DNA of 16,527 bases from assembly GCA_035763085.1 (NCBI GenBank), contig DASUBV010000182.1, positions 1 through 16,527 of the forward strand. The letters are read 5' to 3'. The stretch is from DASUBV01 sp035763085. Its GTDB lineage: Bacteria; Actinomycetota; Actinomycetes; Streptosporangiales; Streptosporangiaceae. Both the position numbers and the translations under genes were made by a program. Below are positions 6,540 through 13,742 of the stretch, piece by piece (positions within the stretch are counted from its first letter, which is position 1; the number at the start of each line of letters is the position of its first letter). Below the pieces are notes generated by a model, which did no database searches, had not been told where the DNA came from, and saw only the letters and a list, made by a program, of their open reading frames with translations.

Positions 6540-9500
6540 GTGCGCAAGCGAGCGAGCCGCCGGATTCTGGCCGGACTGGCCGGCGCCATCCTGATCCTGC
6601 CGGGCCTGGCGGCCGTGGGCCTGACCACCGCCCCGCCGGCCCTGGCCCTGGACAACGGCCTGGCACGCACGCCGCCGATGGGCTGGAACGACTGGAACGC
6701 CTTCGGCTGTAACGTCAGCGCGCAGCTGATCGAGCAGACCGCCAGCGCGATGGTGGCCGACGGGATGAAGGCGGCCGGCTATCAGTACGTGAACATCGAC
6801 GACTGCTGGGCAGAGCCCGCCCGCGATGCCAGTGGCAACCTGGTCCCCAACCCGGCCAAGTTCCCTGACGGCATCAAGGCGGTCGCCGACTACGTGCACT
6901 CGCTTGGCCTCAAGCTCGGCATCTACGAGGATTCCGGCACCGCGACCTGCTCCAGGAGCGGCGGTTTCTCCGGGAGCCTGGGCCACGAGTACGCCGACGC
7001 CCTGCAGTTCGCGCAGTGGGGCGTGGACTACATCAAGTACGACGACTGCAACATCCCCGCCGACGGGCAGAACGTCGCCGCGACCATCCAGCGCTACCAG
7101 ACGATGCGGGACGCGATCGCGGCCGCCACGGCGGCCACCGGGCACCCGATGGTGTTCAGCATCTGCGAGAAGACCGACTACGGCGTGCCGAACTCGACCT
7201 GGCCGCCAGTCGGCAACCTGTGGCGCACCACCGGTGATATCAAGGACAACTTCAGCTCTATGCTGTCCAACTTCCACACCAACGTACAGCTGGCCAGCCT
7301 GGCCGGGCCCGGCGGCTGGAACGACCCGGACATGCTGGAGATCGGCAACGGCGGGATGACCACCGCCGAGTACCAGACCGAGTTCAGCTTGTGGTCGGAG
7401 ATGGCCGCCCCGCTGATCGCGGGCACCGACCTGCGCAACGCCTCGCCGGCGACCCTGTCCGTCTACACCAACTCCGGTGTCATCGCTGTGGACCAGGATC
7501 CGCTGGGCCAGCAGGGCGTGCCGGTGTCGAGCGCCGGCGGCCACTGGGTGCTGACCAAGCCGCTGGCCAACGGCGACCGGGCGGTGGTCCTGTTCAACGA
7601 GACCAGCACGCCCGCGGTGATCAGCACGACCGCGGGTGACATCGGCCTGGCCGGGAACGCGCCCGCCTACACGCTGGACAACCTGTGGACCCGCCACACC
7701 ACCGAGACCACCGGCGCGATCAGTGCGCAGGTCGCTCCGCACAGCGTGGTCATGTACCGGGTTGCGCCGACGTTCAACCCGCTGGTCGCCCCGCCGGACA
7801 CCGCGCTGGCCCTGTCCGGCCTGGCGGCCACGGCCCAGCCCGGCAGCCAGGACGTCACGGTGTCGTTCACCAACAACGGGCTGCTCCCGGCACTCGGCGT
7901 CCGGCTGACCCTGAATGTGCCGGCCGGCTGGACGGCCGACCCGGCCGCCCCGCCGTCATTCCCGGCCGTGCCCACCGGGCAGACCGTGCAGGCAACGTGG
8001 AAGCTGACCGAGGGCTCGCCCGATCAGCCGTTCGGCGGCTACCAGGTCAGTGCCGCGGCGGACTACCACTGGGGTACGGGCGGGCAGGCTGAGAGCCCGC
8101 CTGTCAGCCAGGCGGTCAGCGAGGACACCACGGTCCAGCCGCCCTACCGGACCTTCTCCTCCACTCCGTCATCGGCCCCGGCGCAGTTCGGCGAGGCCGG
8201 GCAGACACTGGGCATCCAGGCGGCCGGCAGCGACGTGTTCGGCGGCACCAGCCAGTACGGCGCGATCTACCTGCCCGGTGCCGAGCAGGACGGCACGGTG
8301 GCCGAGGCCGAGCTGACCAGCCAGGCCGACACCAGTGACCAGGCCAAGGCCGGGCTGATGGTCCGCAACGACATCACCGGCTCGGCCCGCTCGCCGGGCT
8401 TCGTCATCCTCGCCGAGACTCCCGGCCACGGCTACGTGCTCCAGTGGGACTCCGACGGCGACGGGCAGCTGGACTCCAGCGCGCCGTCCGCCAGCGGGAC
8501 CGGCACTACGTCCTATCCGTCGTGGCTCAGGCTGACCAGGACCGGGACCAGCTACACCGGCTACTACTCGACCAACGGCACAACCTGGACGATGGTGGGC
8601 ACGGCCAGCGTGCCATCGGCGGCGGCCAGCCAGGACGTCGGGGTGTTCTCGACCGCGCATGCCAGTTCGGTCGGCGAGTCGGACTTCCGGCACTTCACAG
8701 CCGGGCCGCCGGACGGCCTGATCGAGGCCGGCAGCGCGGTCGCGCCGCCCGGCCAGGCGGCCACCGTGCCGGCCACGTTCTACAACCACGGCGCGGCCGC
8801 TGCGGACAACGTGCAGCTGACGCTGTCCGCCCCGGACGGGTGGAGCGTCAGCCCGGCCGGGCCGGTCAGCCTGGGCACCGTGGCGCCCGGCGGCAGCGCC
8901 GCGGCGAGCTGGAGCGTCACCCCGCCGGCCGCTGCCGCTGACGGTGGCTACCAGCTGACCGTCACGGCCACCTACACCGTCGCCGGGAACCAGCAGACCA
9001 GCACCACCCGCGTGCCGGTCGTGGTTCCGCCGGTCGACCTGTCTGGCTACTACGACAATGTCGGCATCACCAGTGACACCGCGACCAGTGCCGGCAACAT
9101 CGACGGCGCCGGGTCCAGCCTGTCCGCGCAGGCCCTGGCCGCGGCGGGGGTCACGCCCGGCTCGGTGGTCAGTCAGGGCGGTCTGCAGTTCGGCTGGCCC
9201 GACGTGGCGGCGGGGCAGCCCGACAACGTGCTGGCTGATGGCCAGACGCTGCCGATGTCCGCCTCCGGCGCGACGCTCGGCTTCCTGGCCACCGCCACCT
9301 ACGGGCCGGCCAGCGGCACCGGGACCATCACCTACAGCGACGGCACCACCCAGGCGTTCACGCTGAACGTGCCCGACTGGTACGCCGCGCCGCCAGCGGG
9401 CAGCGAGCCGGCCATCACCATGACCTACCGCAACCGCCGCGGCAACATCCAGCAGACCCACCAGATCAACGTCTACTACCTCAGCGTGGCGCTGCAGACC

Positions 9501-9596
9501 GGCAAGACGATCACCGGCGTCACCCTGCCGAGCATCGGGGGGACCCCGGTGTCGGGCAGCCCGGCCCTGCACATCTTCGCCCTGGCGGTCAGCTGA
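6540..9596 (+). CDS. Secreted GH27 alpha-galactosidase with NEW3 and accessory C-terminal modules
   Basis: The protein has 1018 residues and hydrolyses terminal alpha-linked galactose from oligo- or polysaccharides outside the cell. Residues 1-36 are a signal peptide (MRKRASRR, hydrophobic core, ALA|LDN). The GH27 barrel begins at LARTPPMGWNDWN. The substrate-site pair DDCW is at D87-D88, the nucleophile is D168 in YIKYDDC, the acid/base is D233 in WRTTGDI, WNDPDMLE starts at 260, and VIAVDQDPLGQQG follows. The beta-sandwich ends near 405. Then come a NEW3-like domain (about 420-530), a lectin-like DUF1349-type domain (about 537-720, GLMVRND...YSTNGTTW), a second NEW3-like domain (724-829) and the C-terminal module (833-1018) shared with the divergent gene. 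The retained DD pair favours alpha-galactosidase over the beta-L-arabinopyranosidase activity also known in GH27. GTG 6540 is chosen because GGGAGG (6527-6532) lies 7 nt upstream; the in-frame ATG at 6516 has no such site and would add eight residues before the signal peptide. Confidence 0.93.
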   Translation: MRKRASRRILAGLAGAILILPGLAAVGLTTAPPALALDNGLARTPPMGWNDWNAFGCNVSAQLIEQTASAMVADGMKAAGYQYVNIDDCWAEPARDASGNLVPNPAKFPDGIKAVADYVHSLGLKLGIYEDSGTATCSRSGGFSGSLGHEYADALQFAQWGVDYIKYDDCNIPADGQNVAATIQRYQTMRDAIAAATAATGHPMVFSICEKTDYGVPNSTWPPVGNLWRTTGDIKDNFSSMLSNFHTNVQLASLAGPGGWNDPDMLEIGNGGMTTAEYQTEFSLWSEMAAPLIAGTDLRNASPATLSVYTNSGVIAVDQDPLGQQGVPVSSAGGHWVLTKPLANGDRAVVLFNETSTPAVISTTAGDIGLAGNAPAYTLDNLWTRHTTETTGAISAQVAPHSVVMYRVAPTFNPLVAPPDTALALSGLAATAQPGSQDVTVSFTNNGLLPALGVRLTLNVPAGWTADPAAPPSFPAVPTGQTVQATWKLTEGSPDQPFGGYQVSAAADYHWGTGGQAESPPVSQAVSEDTTVQPPYRTFSSTPSSAPAQFGEAGQTLGIQAAGSDVFGGTSQYGAIYLPGAEQDGTVAEAELTSQADTSDQAKAGLMVRNDITGSARSPGFVILAETPGHGYVLQWDSDGDGQLDSSAPSASGTGTTSYPSWLRLTRTGTSYTGYYSTNGTTWTMVGTASVPSAAASQDVGVFSTAHASSVGESDFRHFTAGPPDGLIEAGSAVAPPGQAATVPATFYNHGAAAADNVQLTLSAPDGWSVSPAGPVSLGTVAPGGSAAASWSVTPPAAAADGGYQLTVTATYTVAGNQQTSTTRVPVVVPPVDLSGYYDNVGITSDTATSAGNIDGAGSSLSAQALAAAGVTPGSVVSQGGLQFGWPDVAAGQPDNVLADGQTLPMSASGATLGFLATATYGPASGTGTITYSDGTTQAFTLNVPDWYAAPPAGSEPAITMTYRNRRGNIQQTHQINVYYLSVALQTGKTITGVTLPSIGGTPVSGSPALHIFALAVS

Positions 9597-9627
9597 CCGG
9601 CCGGCCGCGCACACCGGTCGTGCGCAT

Positions 9628-9706
9628 CAGCGTGCGGGGTTTTGTCGGTATTAGCCGTTAGAACTCCGCACGCTGAAAACCCCGCACGCTGAAACCCCGC
9701 ACGCTG
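9628..9706 (+). terminator. Repeat-built terminator-like hairpin region after the alpha-galactosidase gene
   Basis: CAGCGTGCGGGGTTTT (9628-9643) is a perfect 16-bp inverted partner of AAAACCCCGCACGCTG (9676-9691). A 15-bp match occurs again at 9692-9706, and a 10-bp match (CCGCACGCTG) at 9666-9675. The 5' arm can therefore pair with any of three tandem 3' arms spaced 16 and 15 nt apart. There is no U-tract after the stem, so it is not a canonical intrinsic terminator, although actinobacterial terminators often lack one. Confidence 0.55.
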
Positions 9707-9723
9707 GCGGGCGTGGCTTCCGC

Positions 9724-9773
9724 AACGTGATGCAGACCGCCGGCTGAAGCCGCCGGCCCGGATCTATCACGTT
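9724..9773. other. Second inverted repeat / stem-loop upstream of DUF1918
   Basis: AACGTGAT (9724-9731) and ATCACGTT (9766-9773) form a perfect 8-bp outer stem. Inside it, CGGC-TGAA-GCCG makes a small inner hairpin with a TGAA loop. TTCCGC occurs beside both arms (before the left, after the right by overlap). It may be a second terminator element, an operator, or a remnant of a mobile-element end. No promoter is evident next to it. Confidence 0.4.
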
Positions 9774-9871
9774 CCGCCAGTCCACCCTTGCCAGCCGCGA
9801 ATCCGGGTATGGCAGTAGCCGGGAGCCGCGGCCCGGGTGCCGCGGCCAGCGCCTACGGGGAGGTGGAGCAG

Positions 9872-10078
9872 ATGCAGGCAGCAGTCGGCGACCGGCTGCA
9901 TGTGCACAGCAACATGGTCGGTCAGCCGGAGCGGACGGCCAGGATCGTTGAGGTCCGCGGGGCCGGCGGGGAACCGCCCTACCTGGTGCAGTTCGACGAC
10001 GGCGACACCAGCCTGGTGTTCCCCGGCCCGGACGCCGTCATCGAGCGCCGTCCGCGTCGCCGGAAGAAGCAAAGCTGA
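9872..10078 (+). CDS. DUF1918 domain protein
   Basis: This is a 68-residue cytosolic protein. It opens MQAAVGDRLHVHSN and contains PPYLVQFDDGDTSLVFPGPDA, the hallmark of DUF1918: a small SH3-like fold with a 'VGD.L.VH' start and a 'PYLV.W/F.DG....FPGPDA' core. Family members are widespread in actinobacteria and their function is unknown. The C-terminus RRPRRRKKQS is strongly basic, which could allow nucleic-acid contact (inference). ATG 9872 is chosen because GGGGAGG (9857-9863) lies 8 nt upstream and because the family begins MxAxVGD; the frame is open further upstream to 9788. The last 100 bp overlap, in antisense, the 3' end of the convergent CLC gene. Confidence 0.88.
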   Translation: MQAAVGDRLHVHSNMVGQPERTARIVEVRGAGGEPPYLVQFDDGDTSLVFPGPDAVIERRPRRRKKQS

Positions 10079-11565
10079 TGCCAGGTCACCCGGGCGGCTG
10101 AACTGGCCGGCTCGGCACGGCCGGGCCGCGCCCGCAGCCGGGCGGTGTAGATGGAGTACCCGCCGATCCGCCGGGCCACCAGCACCGCGGTCACCGTCGC
10201 GGCGGTCATCGGCAGCAGCAGCCCGAAGCCGCCGCCGGTCAGCTCCAGGGTGAGCGCCAGGGCGGCCAGCGGTGCCTGCATGGCCGCGCCGAGCATGGCG
10301 GCCGCGCCTACCAGCGCGTAAGCGCCGGCCGGCGAGCCGGGCCAGATCAGGCTCCAGGCGATCCCGGCTGCCCCGCCGAGCATCGCGCCGGTGCTGAAGG
10401 TCGGGGTGAGCAGTCCGCCGGAGGCGCCGCTGCCCAGGCACAGCGCGGTGACGAGCGGCTTGAGCGCGAGCAGGGCCAGCAGGAGGGTCAGGCCGTCGGC
10501 GCCGAGGAAGGCGTCGTGCGCCATGTCCTTGCCATTGCCCGGCAGCTGCGGGTAGGCCAGTGCCAGCGCGCCGAGCACGGTGAGCGCGACGGCCGGCGCG
10601 ACCAGCACGGCGCGGCCGCGGGCCTGGTAGTAGGACACCCAGCCGATGAGCCGGGTGTAGCCGCTGGCCGCCAGCCCGGTCAGCGGCCCGGCCAGCAGGG
10701 CCCAGGCCAGCAGCGCGGGTGTCAGCCGGTAGCCAGGGACGCCCAGGTAGGTGACACGGTCGGGCAGGTACAGAAAGCCGGTGCCGGTGGCGATCGCCGA
10801 GCAGGCCAGCGCGGGCAGGACGACCGGGACCGTCAGGCTGCCCATCATGATCTCGGCGGTGAACAGCGCGCCGCCGAGCGGCACGTTGTAGACCGCGGCC
10901 AGCCCGGCGCCGGCGCCGCAGGCCATCAGCAGGCGGCGCTGCGCGTCGGGCAGCCCGGCCCAGCCGGCCAGGGCGCTGGCGCACGCCCCGCCCATCAGCT
11001 TGGGCGCGTTCTCCCGGCCGATGGAGGCGCCCATGCCGATGACGACCTCGGAGATCAGCGCCGTGCCCAGCGACCGCCGGAACGACAGCCGCTTGCCCCG
11101 GCTCCAGATCACGTCATCGAGGTCGGACTGCTCGCCGCGGGTGTAGCGGCGCAGCAAGAACCAGGCCAGCCCGCCCAGCACCCCGGCGGCGGCCAGGACG
11201 GCGAGTCGCCGCGTGTCGCTGCTGCGCGCGACCGCCGCCTCCAGGGTTCCGGCGTGATAGCCGAAGGCCAGGTGCTGCGCGGTGCGCAGCACCAGCATCA
11301 GCGCGTCGCCGAACAGCCCGGCCGCCACCCCGGTCGCCGCCAGCAGGAGCCAGAACACCGGGGTGAGCGCCGCCGGGCCGTCCCCGGTCGCGTTGGGCTG
11401 CTCGGTCGCGCCGCGACCCGACGGCAGCCGGGTCCGCACCAGCGGCGCCGGCACCCGCATCCGCCCCGGCGCCCGATCTCGCGCCGGGACTCGTGCCTGA
11501 TCTCGCGCTTGAGCCCAAGCCGGGACTCGCGCCCGCCCTGGGCTCGCTGCCCCCTCACCCGTCAC
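9979..11565 (-). CDS. CLC-family chloride channel / H+-Cl- antiporter-like membrane protein
   Basis: The protein has 528 residues. A disordered Arg/Pro/Ala-rich N-terminus (1-65) precedes many hydrophobic helices (about 66-475). CLC signatures are GMGASIGRENAPK (gating Glu E185, equivalent to the GREGP loop), E238 in FTAEIM (position of the internal proton Glu), GSGASGGLLTPTF (378-390) and the tyrosine-containing GGYSIYTARL (468-477). The usual GSGIP motif of the first anion loop is not recognisable; the corresponding segment reads RGEQSDLDD. The two glutamates suggest an exchanger rather than a pure channel (inference). No CBS domain is present. GTG 11565 is chosen because GGGAG (11574-11578) lies 8 nt upstream; GTG 11574 lacks a spaced site and ATG 11460 is a further option. 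The last 33 or so residues are basic, lie beyond the membrane domain and are antisense to DUF1918. Confidence 0.88.
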   Translation of the reverse strand: MTGEGAASPGRARVPAWAQARDQARVPARDRAPGRMRVPAPLVRTRLPSGRGATEQPNATGDGPAALTPVFWLLLAATGVAAGLFGDALMLVLRTAQHLAFGYHAGTLEAAVARSSDTRRLAVLAAAGVLGGLAWFLLRRYTRGEQSDLDDVIWSRGKRLSFRRSLGTALISEVVIGMGASIGRENAPKLMGGACASALAGWAGLPDAQRRLLMACGAGAGLAAVYNVPLGGALFTAEIMMGSLTVPVVLPALACSAIATGTGFLYLPDRVTYLGVPGYRLTPALLAWALLAGPLTGLAASGYTRLIGWVSYYQARGRAVLVAPAVALTVLGALALAYPQLPGNGKDMAHDAFLGADGLTLLLALLALKPLVTALCLGSGASGGLLTPTFSTGAMLGGAAGIAWSLIWPGSPAGAYALVGAAAMLGAAMQAPLAALALTLELTGGGFGLLLPMTAATVTAVLVARRIGGYSIYTARLRARPGRAEPASSAARVTWHQLCFFRRRGRRSMTASGPGNTRLVSPSSNCTR

Positions 11566-11602
11566 CAGCGCCACTCCCGCATCAGCCTCAGGCTCTCTCA
11601 GC

Positions 11603-11668
11603 CTTAGGTGCGGATCTTCACCTCAGATAGGTAGAAGCCTCCTGGTCAGGCGCAACCCTTCACCTAAG
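11603..11668. promoter_or_regulatory. Inverted and direct repeats in the CLC/GNAT divergent region
   Basis: CTTAGGTG (11603-11610) is a perfect inverted match to CACCTAAG (11661-11668). CTTCACCTCAG (11616-11626) is a direct near-repeat of CTTCACCTAAG (11658-11668). Three related half-sites in 66 bp upstream of the CLC gene suggest a binding region for a regulator, or a leader structure in the CLC mRNA. The function is unproven. Confidence 0.35.
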
Positions 11669-11678
11669 CAGCCATTAG

Positions 11679-11691
11679 TTCTGTAACAGAA
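11679..11691. promoter_or_regulatory. Palindrome TTCTGT-A-ACAGAA with adjacent TATATA
   Basis: This is a perfect 6-bp-arm dyad around one base, sitting in the only AT-rich patch between the divergent CLC and GNAT genes. TATATA (11693-11698) directly follows and could be a -10 box on the + strand, but I see no matching -35 element. The site could be an operator controlling either gene. If the TATATA is used, the GNAT leader would be about 105 nt. Confidence 0.4.
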
Positions 11692-11807
11692 GTATATAGG
11701 TCGCCGGGCCTTGCCGGCGCGGCGGGCTGGAGGGCGTAGCGTCGGCAGTGTGCCGGACAGGTAGCGGCCTCCCTCGTCGTGTTGTGCTGTGCTGAGGAGG
11801 CCTGCTC

Positions 11808-12788
11808 ATGACGTCCGCACATGTCCGCCCGTTCCGCCGCGCCGACCGGGACCAGCTCACCCAGCTCGTCAATGCCCATGCCGAGGCCGTAGTGCCCGGC
11901 ATGCGGGCGTCCGTCAGCGCCGTCCTGGCCGCCCTCGAGCGCCGGCCCGGCGAGTTCATCGAGGACCCGTGGGTGGCCGAGCGGCTGACGCTGGTGGCTG
12001 AGCAGCAGCACCGCGTGGCCGCTGCCGCGCACCTGCTGCGCTACTTCGATGACGAGCGGGCCGGGCCGGCCTACCGCGGCAGCGGGTCCGTCGACTGGCT
12101 GGTGTTCTGGCCGCACGCCCCGGCCGGGAACCCGGCCTGGCCAGAGGCCGGGCCGGCCGCGCGGCTGCTGATGTCCGCGTGCCTGGGCCAGCTGCAGCGC
12201 TGGGAGGTGTCCCGCCAGGACGCGGGCGGGGAGCTGCCGGTACCCGGCGTCTACGGCGTGCCCGAGCAGTGGCCGCATATCGCCGCGCTCTATGAGCAGG
12301 CCGGGTTCGCGCACACCGGGCACACCGAGATCGTCTACCTGGCCCGGACGCAGGACCTGGCCCGCCCCGCCGCGCCGCTGCCTGGCCTGGCCGTGCGCCG
12401 GTCGGTCGGGATGAACGGCTGCCGCCTGGCGGCCGTGCTCGGCACGGAGATGCTCGGCTACATCGAGGTCGAGACCTTCGACCAGGGCGAGCGACAGTCC
12501 CGGCACGGCGGCTGGGCCGATGTCGGGAACCTGTGCGTCGCGGCGCCGCAGCGCCGCCGTGGCGTGGCGACCTGGCTGCTCGGGCAGGCCGCTGACTGGC
12601 TGGAGCTGGCCGGCGCGGGCCGGGTGCTGGACTACGCCTGGCTCGAGGACGACGATCCGGGCGCCGACAGCGCCGACAGCGCCGACAGCGCCGACAGCGC
12701 CGACAGCGCCGGCTACCGGGCGTTCCTGGCCGCGGCCGGATTCGGGGAGCTCAGCCGGACCAGGCGCGGCTGGACCCGGACGCCGTGA
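11808..12788 (+). CDS. GNAT-family N-acetyltransferase
   Basis: This is a 326-residue soluble protein that probably transfers an acetyl group from acetyl-CoA to an unknown amine. The N-terminal part (1-180; VRPFRRADRDQLTQLVNAH, ...YEQAGFAHTGHTEIVYL) and the C-terminal part (about 190-325) each look like a GNAT half, so the protein seems to be a tandem or pseudo-duplicated GNAT. The acetyl-CoA motif A is in the second half: NLCVAAPQRRRGVATWLL, followed by GYRAFLAAAGFGELSRTRR, the usual 'AxxFYxxxGF' ending. An ADS tripeptide is repeated five times (residues 286-300) in the loop just before that ending. GAGGAGG (11794-11800) lies 7 nt upstream of ATG 11808. The substrate cannot be predicted from context. 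Confidence 0.88.
   Translation: MTSAHVRPFRRADRDQLTQLVNAHAEAVVPGMRASVSAVLAALERRPGEFIEDPWVAERLTLVAEQQHRVAAAAHLLRYFDDERAGPAYRGSGSVDWLVFWPHAPAGNPAWPEAGPAARLLMSACLGQLQRWEVSRQDAGGELPVPGVYGVPEQWPHIAALYEQAGFAHTGHTEIVYLARTQDLARPAAPLPGLAVRRSVGMNGCRLAAVLGTEMLGYIEVETFDQGERQSRHGGWADVGNLCVAAPQRRRGVATWLLGQAADWLELAGAGRVLDYAWLEDDDPGADSADSADSADSADSAGYRAFLAAAGFGELSRTRRGWTRTP
12663..12707 (+). repeat. 9-bp tandem repeat GCCGACAGC x5 inside the GNAT gene
   Basis: Five perfect 9-bp units run in frame and encode (Ala-Asp-Ser)x5. Perfect identity between copies suggests recent expansion and possible length variation by slippage. Any unit gain or loss keeps the reading frame. Confidence 0.95.
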
Positions 12789-12799
12789 CCAGCCGGCGA

Positions 12800-12812
12800 G
12801 CCTGACTCAGGC
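12800..12812. terminator. Small palindrome between convergent GNAT and LLM genes
   Basis: GCCTGA-C-TCAGGC is a perfect inverted repeat, flanked by CCG...CGG that could lengthen the stem. It lies in the 64-bp gap between two convergent genes, where a bidirectional terminator is expected. There is no T-tract on either side, so the call is weak. Confidence 0.35.
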
Positions 12813-12852
12813 CGGGACGCTCGTGACTGGTGATCTTCCCGGCGGCCACGGG

Positions 12853-13722
12853 CTACTCCGCTTTGATGCCCAGGGCCGCGGCGGCCTGCTCCAGCGCCGC
12901 GAGGTGCTGGTCGACGGTGGCCAGCCCGGCGCCCATCGTGTTGACCGACAGGTGGCTGGCGCCGGCCTCCCGCCAGCTGGCGGCGCGGGCGGCGAGCTGG
13001 CCGGGGTCGCCCTTCCAGCTGACCCGGCCCTCCATGCCGATGGCGGCCGGGTCGCGGCCGGCGGCGGTGGCCGCCTGCTCCACCACAGCGCGTGCTTCGT
13101 CGAGCTGCGGGCCGGGCGGAACCTGCGGGAACCAGCCGTCGCCGAGCCGCCCGGCCCGGCGGTAGGCGGCCGGCGACTGGGCGCCGAACCACACCGGGAT
13201 CGGGCGCTGCACCGGCAGCGGCGCCAGGCCGGCCCCGGTGACCTGCTCATCGGCGCCCCGGAAGGTGACGGCCCGCTCGGTCCACAGCGCGCGCATCAGC
13301 TCGACCTGCTCGTCGGCGCGGCGGCCGCGGCTGGTGAAGTCCTTGCCCAGCGCCTCGTACTCGACGTGGTTCCAGCCCAGCCCGACGCCGAGCCGGAACC
13401 GGCCGCCGGTGAGCAGGTCGACCTCGGCGGCCTGCTTGGCCACCAGGGCGGTCTGGCGCTGCGGCAGGATGATGATCCCGGTGACCAGCTCCAGCCGGGT
13501 CACCGCGGCCAGGTACCCGAACAGCACCAGCGGCTCGTGGAAGGTAGTGCTGATGTCGTAGGGGCCGCTCCAGCCCTGGTGCACCGCCGGGTCGGCACCC
13601 AGCACATGGTCATAAGCCAGGAGGTGGGCGAAGCCCAGCTGCTCCGCGCGCTCGCCGTAAGCGCGCACCGCGCCAGCGTCCGGGCCGATCTCGGTCTGGG
13701 GGAACACCACGCCGATCTGCAT
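12853..13722 (-). CDS. LLM-class F420-dependent oxidoreductase (luciferase-like)
   Basis: This is a 289-residue cytosolic enzyme with a TIM-barrel, bacterial luciferase-like fold. It begins MQIGVVFPQTEIGPDAGAVR. It then shows LLAYDHVLGAD (barrel strand 2), LVTGIIILPQRQTALVAKQAAEVDLLTGGR and LGVGLGWNHVEYEALG, which is the classic LLM 'GGR..LG.G.GW...E...G' block. PIPVWFGAQSPAAYRRAGRLGDGWF comes near the middle. These features fit the actinobacterial F420-dependent subgroup (TIGR03619-like, from memory). The substrate is unknown. ATG 13722 has only a weak AGGA upstream and sits 8 nt after a possible -10 box, so it may be translated leaderless. It is divergent from a second LLM gene with only about 20 bp between starts. 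Confidence 0.9.
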   Translation of the reverse strand: MQIGVVFPQTEIGPDAGAVRAYGERAEQLGFAHLLAYDHVLGADPAVHQGWSGPYDISTTFHEPLVLFGYLAAVTRLELVTGIIILPQRQTALVAKQAAEVDLLTGGRFRLGVGLGWNHVEYEALGKDFTSRGRRADEQVELMRALWTERAVTFRGADEQVTGAGLAPLPVQRPIPVWFGAQSPAAYRRAGRLGDGWFPQVPPGPQLDEARAVVEQAATAAGRDPAAIGMEGRVSWKGDPGQLAARAASWREAGASHLSVNTMGAGLATVDQHLAALEQAAAALGIKAE

Positions 13723-13729
13723 AGCGTCC

Positions 13730-13736
13730 TAGTATG
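13730..13736. promoter_or_regulatory. Overlapping bidirectional -10 boxes between the two LLM genes
   Basis: On the + strand TAGTAT (13730-13735) ends 7 nt before the ATG at 13743. On the - strand CATACT (13731-13736) ends 8 nt before the ATG at 13722. Both distances place the predicted transcription starts at or next to the start codons, as expected for leaderless mRNAs. No good -35 box is visible in either direction. Confidence 0.45.
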
Positions 13737-13742
13737 CCCGGC

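Noticed and set aside
8169..9614. 481-codon - strand frame opposite the alpha-galactosidase
   Set aside because: Shadow frame with no recognisable domain; the + frame contains GH27 catalytic motifs and the conserved C-terminal module.
10516..11607. 363-codon + strand frame opposite the CLC gene
   Set aside because: Gln/Arg/Gly/His-rich low-complexity translation; the CLC frame on the other strand has membrane helices and family motifs.
11711..11742. TTGCCG ... TAGCGT as a promoter of the GNAT gene
   Set aside because: The spacer is 20 nt, too long for a normal -35/-10 pair, and the -35 match is poor.
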